A DNA stretch of 64,000 nt, taken from positions 20,424,140 to 20,488,139 of the forward strand of contig OZ007507.1 of the NCBI GenBank assembly GCA_963931865.1, in the 5' to 3' direction. Both the position numbers and the translations under genes were made by a program. This stretch comes from Axinella damicornis (lineage: Eukaryota; Porifera; Demospongiae; Axinellida; Axinellidae). Shown here piece after piece: positions 46,016 through 61,990 of the stretch. Within the stretch, counting starts at the first letter, position 1. Each line of letters opens with the position of its first letter. The notes beneath the pieces were generated by a model that saw nothing but the letters and a program-made list of their open reading frames with translations, ran no database searches and was not told the DNA's origin.

Positions 46016-46800
46016 CATAGTACATGTACTCGGGATGGATGAACCTCCCTAGAAACTGATCTACAGCTCAAGTGATCACTAGAAGCTTTGATACCCTTGT
46101 GACATCCCAGCCACTCTGATGCACGACAGGAAGCAGTCCATGGGTGAGCAAGGGACAGCAAGGGACAGCAAGGGCTATATGTGTACACACACCACCCACT
46201 AACCACCCCCAATACAAACTAAACTTTAAACCTTTCAAGATCTTGAAAGATCTTGAAAGGAGGGCAAACAGTTCCTTTATCTCTTGCATGTACACATGCA
46301 TCTGCTACACATATCGCGAAATCACAAATGACACAGCTCAAAACCGTAGTTTCCAGGCCTCCCATCAGATTCTGTACCACAGCTGTTTGTCATTTAACTA
46401 CAGAAGTAGTCCATAGAAAGTCAGTTTCCGCCTATGGGTACTTTAAGATGCTGCATTTCAACTTCTGCTTGGATCAGACACTTGAAACTTGAGTCAAAGT
46501 CACTATGTACAGATTCGGGACTACCACCAAGTAGCAAAGTTTCAATAAGTCAAGGCTCTCGACTACCGAATGCCTGTTTCAAACGAACCAAAAAAAGAGA
46601 CAAATGGCCCCCCAGTGCCGACCAACAGCCAAGCCCAACAGCCGCCAAGTGCTGTTACCCTTCCGGCGGACGCTCTTTCAAGGATGACTGTGGAAACAGA
46701 GCAACCACCTTCTCATCAGTGAACACATAAGGAGCTAGGCCTGCACGATATCATTTTTTTACCCCACGGTATATCATCACGCATGATGCCATGATATTAC
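46016..46800. other. Unannotated stretch upstream of CBL
   Basis: No convincing gene. Minus strand near 46720 reads VFTDEKVVALF, faintly like a transposase fragment, but stops follow. A short inverted repeat AGATCTTGAAAG lies at 46238-46260. Confidence 0.35.
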
Positions 46801-46807
46801 ACAAAAG

Positions 46808-49128
46808 TAGCCTCCAGCAGTGCCGCACAGCCTCCAGCTGAGCCGCACAGCCTCCAGCAGTGCCGTACAGCCTCCAACAGTGCTGCACAGCCTCCAGCTG
46901 TGCCGCACAGCCTCCAGCTGTGCCGCACAGCCTCCATCTGTGCCACACAGCCTCCAGCTGAGCCGCACAGCCTCCAGCAGTGCCGCACAGCCTCCATCTG
47001 TGCCACACAGCCTCCATCTGAGCCGCACAGCCTCCATCTGTACGGCCTCCAGCTGTGCCGCACAGCCTCCAGCTGAGCCGCACAGCCTCCAGCAGTGCCG
47101 TACAGCCTCCAGCTGAGCCGCACAGCCTCCAGCTGTGTCATACAGCCTCCAGCTGAGCCGCACAGCCTCCAGCTGTGTCATACAGCCTCCAGCAGTGCCG
47201 CACAGCCTCCAGCAGTGCTGCACAGCCTCCATCTGAGCCGCACAGCCTCCATCTGTACGGCCTCCAGCTGTGCCGCACAGCCTCCAGCAGTGCTGCACAG
47301 CCTCCATCTGAGCCGCACAGCCTCCATCTGTACGGCCTCCAGCTGTGCCACACAGCCTCCATCTGAGCCGCACAGCCTCCATCTGTACGGCCTCCAGCTG
47401 TGCCGCACAGCCTCCAGCTGAGCCGCACAGCCTCCAGCAGTGCCGTACAGCCTCCAGCTGAGCCGCACAGCCTCCATCTGTGCCACACAGCCTCCAGCTG
47501 AGCCGCACAGCCTCCAGCTGAGCCGCACAGCCTCCAGCTGAGCCACAGCCTCCAGCAGTGCCGCACAGCCTCCATCTGAGCCGCACAGCCTCCATCTGTA
47601 CGGCCTCCAGCTGTGCCGCACAACCTCCAGCTGTGTCGTACAGCCTCCAGCAGTGCCGTACAGCCTCCAGCTGAGCCGCACAGCCTCCAGCTGTGTCGTA
47701 CAGCCTCCAGCAGTGCCGCACAGCCTCCAGCAGTGCCGCACAGCCTCCAGCAGTGCCGCACAGCCTCCAGCAGTGCCGCACAGCCTCCAGCAGTGCCGCA
47801 CAGCCTCCATCTGTGCCACACAGCCTCCAGCTGAGCCGCACAGCCTCCAGCAGTGCCGCACAGCCTCCATCTGTGCCACACAGCCTCCATCTGAGCCGCA
47901 CAGCCTCCATCTGTACGGCCTCCAGCTGTGCCGCACAGCCTCCAGCTGAGCCGCACAGCCTCCAGCAGTGCCGTACAGCCTCCAGCTGAGCCGCACAGCC
48001 TCCAGCTGTGTCATACAGCCTCCAGCTGAGCCGCACAGCCTCCAGCTGTGTCATACAGCCTCCAGCAGTGCCGCACAGCCTCCAGCAGTGCTGCACAGCC
48101 TCCATCTGAGCCGCACAGCCTCCAGCAGTGCCGTACAGCCTCCAGCTGAGCCGCACAGCCTCCAGCTGTGTCATACAGCCTCCAGCTGAGCCGCACAGCC
48201 TCCAGCTGTGTCATACAGCCTCCAGCAGTGCCGCACAGCCTCCAGCAGTGCTGCACAGCCTCCATCTGAGCCGCACAGCCTCCATCTGTACGGCCTCCAG
48301 CTGTGCCGCACAGCCTCCAGCAGTGCTGCACAGCCTCCATCTGAGCCGCACAGCCTCCATCTGTACGGCCTCCAGCTGTGCCACACAGCCTCCATCTGAG
48401 CCGCACAGCCTCCATCTGTACGGCCTCCAGCTGTGCCGCACAGCCTCCAGCTGAGCCGCACAGCCTCCAGCAGTGCCGTACAGCCTCCAGCTGAGCCGCA
48501 CAGCCTCCATCTGTGCCACACAGCCTCCAGCTGAGCCGCACAGCCTCCAGCTGAGCCGCACAGCCTCCAGCTGAGCCACAGCCTCCAGCAGTGCCGCACA
48601 GCCTCCATCTGAGCCGCACAGCCTCCATCTGTACGGCCTCCAGCTGTGCCGCACAACCTCCAGCTGTGTCGTACAGCCTCCAGCAGTGCCGTACAGCCTC
48701 CAGCTGAGCCGCACAGCCTCCAGCTGTGTCGTACAGCCTCCAGCAGTGCCGCACAGCCTCCAGCAGTGCCGCACAGCCTCCAGCAGTGCCGCACAGCCTC
48801 CAGCAGTGCCGCACAGCCTCCAGCAGTGCCGCACAGCCTCCAGCTGTGCCGCACAGCCTCCATCTGTGCCACACAGCCTCCAGCTGTGCCCCACAGCCTC
48901 CAGCAGTGCCGCACAGCCTCCATCTGAGCCGCACAGCCTCCATCTGTACGGCCTCCAGCTGTGCCGCACAGCCTCCAGCTGAGCACAGCCTCCAGCAGTG
49001 CCGCACAGCCTCCATCTGAGCCGCACAGCCTCCCATCTGAGCCGCACAGCCTCCATCTGTACGGCCTCCAGCTGTGCTCGCACAGCCTCCAGCTGTGCCG
49101 CACAGCCTCCAGCTGTGCCGTACAGCCT
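46808..49128. repeat. 20-bp minisatellite, 2.3 kb
   Basis: Over a hundred units like CCTCCAGCTGAGCCGCACAG with variants AGCAG, AGCTG, ATCTG and GAG, GTG. Two blocks about 1033 bp apart repeat the same variant order (47095-47990 and 48128-49020). The minus strand is open in several frames for hundreds of codons because the unit lacks stops; this is not a gene. Confidence 0.97.
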
Positions 49129-49215
49129 AATGTACCACAGTGACACCTGGAAATGTTTCAGTACATGATAGAGCAAAATTCCATGCCAGATGCTGCCTAG
49201 AGCAATTTGTACACC

Positions 49216-49415
49216 NNNNNNNNNNNNNNNNNNNNNNNNNNNNNNNNNNNNNNNNNNNNNNNNNNNNNNNNNNNNNNNNNNNNNNNNNNNNNNNNNNNNN
49301 NNNNNNNNNNNNNNNNNNNNNNNNNNNNNNNNNNNNNNNNNNNNNNNNNNNNNNNNNNNNNNNNNNNNNNNNNNNNNNNNNNNNNNNNNNNNNNNNNNNN
49401 NNNNNNNNNNNNNNN
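49216..49415. other. Assembly gap of 200 N
   Basis: Exactly 200 undetermined bases next to the minisatellite. Size is probably nominal. Missing CBL 5' exons may lie here. Confidence 0.99.
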
Positions 49416-50774
49416 CCATAAACGATATATCTATATCTCGATTAGAATCTGACCGACAATGGATACAGTACTGAAGGGTATCGTTGCAGCTCTATAACAA
49501 TGTGTCTTGGGAACCATTTATTACGGGAGCATTTTCAGGGTGGTTAATCATTGACATTAGGTAGCCTTGCTGGTCTAGGCAGTTGTGATGACAAGTATTT
49601 GGGAATCTCTCTGAAACCTGCTGAGATACAAAATAGCCTCTGAACTGCCATACTGGAACTTACTGTACAATTATGGTGGACTCGAGAATACTTCTCTTAC
49701 CCCCCACCCCCCCCCCCCCCCCCCCCCCCTTCCACTCTCTTGCTTGATGCCCTCTCCTCTTCCAGGGAGATTGAACCTCTCCCTTCTCCTTCTCTTCCTT
49801 TCCCTCCTCCGATAGGGACCCTCCCTCCTCCTCTGGGGAGTAAACCGCTTTTAGGGGTATAACTCACTGCTGTAAGTATACTAACTTTGGCTTAATTGAC
49901 TTTGCCAGTGTGTCTACAGGATTTCTATTTCAATGCCAGTGATTTTATTATGTTCAATCCAATAATTACAGTAACTATTACTTGTAGACTGTGCAAGTTA
50001 CCTCCAATAAGGCTATATTAAACTGATGTTGCCAGCTACACAACTCTTGGTACTGGAAGGAGGGTGAAGTGAGCTTTTGCACATAATATAGAGAAGTTTC
50101 CAGATGTCAACCGTGGCAAATACGAGGAGTGTAGCCATGCATGCATACGCTATTTTAGAATACTATGTAGACTGGGGTGTTGTTTTGGGGGGGGGAGATT
50201 TCAAGGGGACAGGAATTTTTCACCAGAGCAGTCATGGAATCACTATGCATAATTATGGAAAACAATTGACTTTAGGCTAGTGAGTGACCTGTGCATGCCC
50301 GAGTTACCCTCCTACTAGTCTCAGCCCCAGCCCCAAACCAACCCCAGTGCGGATCACTTCCAGTATCATGTGTGCTTGGTTTGGGTCTGGGGCGGAGACT
50401 ACCCTCTTGCAAGACCTAAGTCATGGAGCTCACTACAATATTGCCCATGCACACATACAGAGACCAATTCAGCACTGACCATACCTTGCCAGGTGTGTAA
50501 CTTTGACAACTTGTGTGAGGGCTCGGCTGAGAGCCAATTATCAGCTACTTTATCACATGATTGACACACAGTACATACGAACATTCAGAAGTTAGAGTAA
50601 ATGTTTACAAGCAGAAGGAAAGTGTGAGACCAGGATACAAGAAGTGAGGAAGGTAATGGCATTGTACAAGTCATGATTATAAAATCAACACGGCAATAAG
50701 CAACAACAAAATGTGAAGTGAAAGCGTCGATGACAACTGGTCGACAGGTCAAACTGGATCTTACCCCAGCCTGG
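49416..50774. other. Non-coding stretch between CBL and DYRK
   Basis: A poly-C tract at about 49705-49729, purine/pyrimidine-rich sequence to 49850, and a small MITE at 50316-50401. Contains the DYRK 3' untranslated region near 50700 on the minus strand. No gene seen. Confidence 0.5.
50316..50401. mobile_element. TAGTCTC family MITE, 86 bp
   Basis: Ends TAGTCTCAGCCCCAG and TCTGGGGCGGAGACTA. Flanks CCCTCCTAC and CCCTCTTGC match at seven of nine positions, consistent with a 9-bp duplication. Confidence 0.7.
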
Positions 50775-56971
<6,197 letters not shown>

Positions 56972-57357
56972 TCCAAGAGGTGGTAGGACTTGGGCAACAC
57001 ACTATCACTCCAACCTGCCCGGGGAAGAAAACAACATAATTATGACATCATCCGTATTCTGGTTTGACCAATCGGAGGCTACAGACAGGAAATAAACGTG
57101 CTTGATCAACACTCCATGGTCTGAGATTACAGCCAACATCCTCTGACCAGGATTACACACAGCTGGCCTGGTATGTGCCAGGCAAACACACACAGACGTT
57201 TGTTTCTAAACACGAATGACTGACGGTAAACAAACGCTATGTCTACACTGAGTGGCATGATGGTGACCTTATGTGTGCTTACCACAAGCCAAACAGTGGC
57301 TCTGCGGGCACAGCCAGCGTGTGCGTGTACAGACATGTTCCTAACTACATGCAGGAC

Positions 57358-57853
57358 GGGCGTCTTTATTCACTGGACTGGAGTGGACTGGACTGGAGTG
57401 GACTGGACTCACCCAAAAATCTGTAAAACGCCTTTTTCAGTGTAGGACAGAAGCTAAGCATACTTATTCAGTCACTAAAGTTGCTTGCACAGCCTGCTTT
57501 CGCGTCTTTGCTCGAGTCGGTAGAGGTCAAAGGTCACGTGCATATTTAATGAGCTTCAGCAATGAGCTGCAGTCTAGTCGTGGATGATAGAGGGATATTT
57601 ATTTCTGTTTTCTACACTTCAGCAAAAGGTTGGAGTTCGATTTCTGCAGTAAACAAATGCTCTTCTAATCTTTTCATTGAAGCTTATTAAATAATATGCA
57701 CGTGACCTTTGACCTCTACCGACTCGAAGAAAGACGAAAGCAAGCAACTTTAGTGAATGAATAAGTATGCTTAGCTTCTGTCCTACACTGAAAAAGGCAT
57801 TTTAGAGATTTTTGGGTGAGTCCAGTCCACCAGTCCAGTGAATAAAGACGCCC
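57358..57853. mobile_element. Foldback element with 9-bp target duplication (MULE-like), copy 2
   Basis: Inverted arms of about 200 bp starting GGGCGTCTTTATTCACTGGA. Perfect 9-bp duplication ATGCAGGAC at 57349-57357 and 57854-57862. Inner arms (GTCAAAGGTCACGTGCATAT) match 17417-17968, while the outer arms carry a different tandem (GGACTGGAGT). Confidence 0.9.
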
Positions 57854-57862
57854 ATGCAGGAC

Positions 57863-59560
57863 GGACAGTCCCTACTAGAATGGACAGCAGCAGACATTGG
57901 TGCCCTCTGCCAACCTTGGACACCACTACCAGACATGGTCACCGTCATATGACAGCCACAATTTGACTTTAGACTCTGACTTCAGAAGGTCATTTCACTT
58001 GTCCCAAACATCAGAAGGACAAGATTACATGATCACAATTCAGTGTAACAAGAGAATCGCTGATGTATCTACTCAACACGATTATAATATCAGCTGAACT
58101 CTCAGATGCACTGATACGTATATCCTAGGTTCTGATATACCTAATTTCAAGACATAGTGTGGATACCATGATGTTGAGTAGGTGCTGTGGAGTCCTACTG
58201 ACACACTTTAATTGAATCAGCTGAGCGCTGCATAAGAACCTTGTCTGTAAAGTGTGTGGGTCGGAGCCAGGAGTACCCTCAAATTAATAGTAGGCTGACA
58301 TTAATGAGTTTAATTGGTGTCATATCATATTTGAAAGAGACAAGGCTATGAAGTTACCGTGAATACGATTCGCCTAATGAGGCAAAGCAGTTTCAAATGC
58401 TTGCCAGCAAGGTACCACAGAGCCCACCACCATCACTGTCATCCCACAGGGAATTCAAACAATGTCGCCTCTGTCCGCAGAGGCAAGGTTTCCCAGAGTG
58501 TGTCAGCCAACACATTCCTCAGAGCCATCAGCTGACAGGCAGCTAAGTACACTCAGAGAGGAAATTGCTCAAGTCCTGTAACAACATACAAATTCCCTTT
58601 TGGACATCACTGGTGCCATGAATACCATCACAACCCAACCTCTGGAGAAGAGCACCCCACACTGGGATCTGCTCACAGGCTGACTGAGCAGCTGTTTGCA
58701 ATATGAATACACTACTCCCCCCCCCCCCCTCCCCCCAGGTTTGTGGCCCAATCACACTGTCCTAACACTTCCACTTGAAACTCTCTCGCAAGGCGTACAT
58801 TCAACAGACAGAATTGTAGGAATGAAACTACACATTAAACAATCTCCTAGCAAGGGCAACTTGTAGCGAACCAGTGACGGGCAGTTCTATAGAACGTATT
58901 CATGTGACATTTCACGGAGATGCACGTTATCAGACTAACTGGTGCACAGGCCGAATGGAGATTCAGCACCACGCATTGCTAAAGCTGCTGGAATCACCTC
59001 ACTAGTCACTAGTATGCTCGATATCATCACCCGCTGTATGTTATATATCAGAAGTAAGAACACTGGCTGCGTAGTTGCTGGCCTTCCCACACAAGCACCT
59101 ATCAACTCACGCTATGACGGTCTGTGAAGTCACTGAAAACACTAGTTTGCCTAGTTCTATAAATCTAGCAGCTTTCACAATCTAAGATTAGCATGTGACA
59201 CAACTTGAAGACTGCGTGAAGACCTTGGAGAGGGTTCACTGATCTGCCACATAGCCTCGGCTCAGGTACTGAGCAACAATAATGGCACCCATCCAAGTGT
59301 GGAGACCAAGTACCCCCCAGGGCTAGGTTGACATACCTCCCTCAGGCTAGAAGCTGCCACACACTTGGACAGCAGCAGACACCTTCTGTCTAGAACCTGC
59401 CTTTACAGTTAAGCTTCTGACAACTACATCAACCTACCGCCATTATAGTGACAAACTCAACCAAACTGTGACCCTCATCACAGCAGTAAAAGCTTCAAGA
59501 GACTCCTTCACAACTAGTTTCTAGCAAACATCCTCTTCTACACCACTTCAGTAAGCTACG
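57863..59560. other. Non-coding stretch upstream of DYRK
   Basis: No gene recognised. A poly-C tract is at 58717-58735. Untranslated exons of DYRK may lie here. Confidence 0.5.
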
Positions 59561-59859
59561 AGGACAGTTGGAATTCTTTCGCCTTCAGTGACTGCGTAGA
59601 TAAACATGGCCGCCACAAACGTCAACTTGACGTTTGTAAACAGCTCCTGACTGCCTTCAAAACCCTTCCAAACTGGGTTTATCAACTCAGAATAACTCAT
59701 ACTGACTCTTTATTCATTAATACGCACCCAATCGGTGCGTTTATAAGCCTTTCTGTACGATCATGGGATGCCAAAGCTTAAAAGCTTGGCACCTACTTAA
59801 GCTTACCCTTTGGTTAGATCGCTCTGATTTCCACGCTCTCCAGTAGAGTTCACGCGAAA

Positions 59860-60070
59860 ATCCTCTCTCAAACTGTGGTACAGTGCCGGCAGGACCGACA
59901 ACACACTTGATGTCGCTTCGCCTCGCGCTCGTTCGCTTCGATTTTCGGACACAAAACGTCCTGGAAGTGAGAAAGCGCGCCAAAAATCCCGTGATAAACT
60001 TTGCGGCCACAAAACGCGAAGCCCGTCCTATCGCGCATGCGTAAGTGGCACGTGGTCCCAACAACGTGAG
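59860..60070. promoter_or_regulatory. CpG-rich region, possible shared promoter
   Basis: CpG dinucleotides are much denser here than elsewhere, and a GCGCATGCG word (NRF1-like palindrome) lies at 60033-60041. It sits between DYRK (minus) and fibrillarin (plus), so a divergent promoter is plausible but unproven. Confidence 0.4.
60037..60040 (+). CDS. Candidate first codon of fibrillarin
   Basis: ATGC followed by a consensus donor GTAAGT. Joined in phase 1 to 61784 it would read [11 protein letters not shown], a reasonable fibrillarin start. But the same ATG is part of the NRF1-like word, and no other support exists. Confidence 0.25.
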
Positions 60071-60393
60071 GAAAACATCTATACTGTGGCAGTCTGCAAG
60101 CCTTTCAGTAACAAGAGAGCTTTGCCGGATGGGAAAACCAGGTTCGTACGTTTGTGATTGCAATTAAATTTCATTTTTCGAGATAGCCGCGTGCCCAACC
60201 TACAAGGTTGCAATGCCATCTGCAGAGATGATGGAGTAGTATTATTTTCCAGAAGTATGAGAAGTCCAGTCAGGTCATCTTCTTAAAAGGGAGATGAGGA
60301 ACGTTCACAGGTCGTTCCTTCCTCCAGTGTTTGAGCTCTTCTAGCAGCAGTTGAGTTTCATTTCCTGGAACATCGTGAATATCATTATCCATA

Positions 60394-60611
60394 AGGTAGG
60401 GCGGGGTAATTCGGGCCACTTCAACTTCAGGTCAACGGTAACTAAAAACGGACAGACTTTAGGCAAACTTCTGGCCATGTATATCCAGGGACTCAACCTG
60501 CCTACAACTCACTAGAAGCAAGAATAAAAGGATGCTTCTTTCCTGTTGCAACGTTGAAGTGGCCCGAATTACCCCGTACTATACCGTGGCCCGAATTACC
60601 CCGCCCTACCT
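60394..60611. mobile_element. TA-flanked MITE AGGTAGGGCGGG
   Basis: Ends AGGTAGGGCGGGGTAATTCG and its complement, TA on both sides, 218 bp. The inner word GGCCCGAATTACCCCG is repeated at the right end. Confidence 0.85.
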
Positions 60612-60749
60612 TACACATTGACTGGGTACTTGAAATGAGAGAGAGCAATAACACGTCTGGGCACTAGACAGCTTTTCGTGCCAGTCGCAGGAATGTAGGA
60701 GGTTCTAATCTGATTGGTTCATTCAAGGAAGAATTTAATCAACTCCTAG

Positions 60750-60845
60750 AAGCTCCTATTGTATGGTCGCTATGGTGTGATTTGAACCAGCAACCTTGCG
60801 ACTAGCAGTTGACTGCTTTAACCAGCCAACCCTGGTGCTCATTGC
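60750..60845 (-). mobile_element. tRNA-like SINE head
   Basis: Minus strand: TGGCTGGTTAAAGCAG (A-box like) and GGTTGCTGGTTCAAATC (B-box like). Acceptor-stem pairing is poor, so a tRNA-derived SINE is more likely than a tRNA gene. Confidence 0.4.
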
Positions 60846-61221
60846 AGCAGAAGATACAGTGCCCGGATAAACTCACAGACCACCAACTCTCAGTGTGTGC
60901 CAAGCATGCTTGCTTTAGCTCAGGAGGTGCCTTTTGCATTAATATAGTAACGTGTAGAAAGCCTGGCGAAACTTGTCACGTGCAGTGATGTACATATACA
61001 TGTGTACCTGGATGTTGGGTGGAGGAGTGGCACATTCTTGGAAATCTGCAAGTGAGTGAGTGCACTACTGATCGCAACCACGAACCACGGAGCGACTGAA
61101 CCGTTGACATCTTGGTGACGTTTCTGAGGTTCAGAATACCACCACACAGCTGTAAAGAAGGAATGTGCCCCTCCTCCAGACATCCACCCAGCGTCCAGGT
61201 ATGTTACTACACGTGTACCAG

Positions 61222-61475
61222 TAGCCTCGTACCCCAGGCCGGGCCTCGTACCCCAGGCCGGGCCTCGTACCCAGGCCAGGCCTCGTACCCAGGCCGGGCC
61301 TCGTACCCAGGCCAGGCCTCGTACCCAGGCCGGGCCTCGTACCCCAGGCCGGACCTCGTACCCCAGGCCGGGCCTCGTACCCCAGGCCGGGCCTCGTACC
61401 CCAGGCCGGGCCTCGTACCCAGGCCGGGCCTCGTACCCCAGGCCGGGCCTCGTACCCAGGCCGGGTACGAGGCTA
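61222..61475. repeat. 20-bp minisatellite grown from a TAGCCTCG element
   Basis: TAGCCTCGTACCCC at the left edge and GGGTACGAGGCTA at the right edge are the ends of the transposon family; between them about twelve units of GGCCTCGTACCCCAGGCCGG. Confidence 0.85.
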
Positions 61476-61576
61476 GTGCTCCAGGCATGAGTACCCCAAG
61501 CTAATATAGTGGGCTCAGAAGCCCTAGGAAGCTATCTCAAGTGCTATAATTCACACCTACTTCAATCCTTAAGAAG

Positions 61577-61676
61577 CCATGAGCAGCCAAGGACTTGCTG
61601 TGGATGCAATCCAACAGTACCTGATTACTAGTTGGCCACTCCTTCACGATGATTTGCAGCATGAGCTCGTAAGCTC
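61577..61676 (+). other. Short exon-like frame
   Basis: ATGAGCAGCCAAGG opens 33 codons (MSSQGLAVDAIQQYLITSWP...) up to a good donor CTC|GTAAGC. The phase does not fit the fibrillarin exon and I do not recognise the peptide. Probably chance or an alternative 5' exon. Confidence 0.2.
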
Positions 61677-61783
61677 TTGCTCACATTGAGAGAAAGTTTT
61701 CAAATCTGAATTCGGAGATGTCCCGAACTATTGACCCAATTTGTAGTCTTAGCCTTAATGAAGGCTGCTTTCTCCCCTTGCAG

Positions 61784-61990
61784 GGTTTGGGCGAGGTGGT
61801 GGAGGTGCGGGGAGGGGAGGAGGTGGTGGAGCGTGGAGAGGGGGGAGAGGAGGGGGCCGAGGGGGATTCAGGGGTGGGCGTGGTGGAGGGGGGTTCAAGA
61901 GTCCGAGAGGCCGTGGTGGGATGCGTGGGGGAGGACGTGGGGGGATGAGAGGAGGCAGGAGAGTGATGATAGAGCCGCACAGACATCAAG
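61784..61990 (+). CDS. Fibrillarin GAR-domain exon
   Basis: CTTGCAG acceptor, phase 1 in; CAAG|GTGAGG donor, phase 1 out. Gly-Arg-Phe repeats as in other fibrillarins, ending in the conserved [10 protein letters not shown]. Confidence 0.93.

Noticed and set aside
46680..46750. Mariner-like transposase piece (VFTDEKVV)
   Set aside because: Only about a dozen residues before stops; no catalytic pattern or inverted ends.
46777..49103. Long minus-strand frames of 272-465 codons rich in WRLCGTAGGC
   Set aside because: The 20-bp minisatellite has no stop in several frames. Protein repeats mirror DNA repeats, with no start context or splice support.
59741..60163. 140-codon minus-strand frame in the CpG-rich region
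   Set aside because: No recognisable domain; CpG-rich DNA tends to lack stops. Kept as possible promoter or untranslated exon sequence.
60750..60845. Functional tRNA gene
   Set aside because: A and B boxes are recognisable but the acceptor and T stems do not pair well; a SINE remnant is more likely.
61207..61488. Frames rich in GYEARPG or GRASYPGQ
   Set aside because: Translation of the 20-bp minisatellite on either strand.
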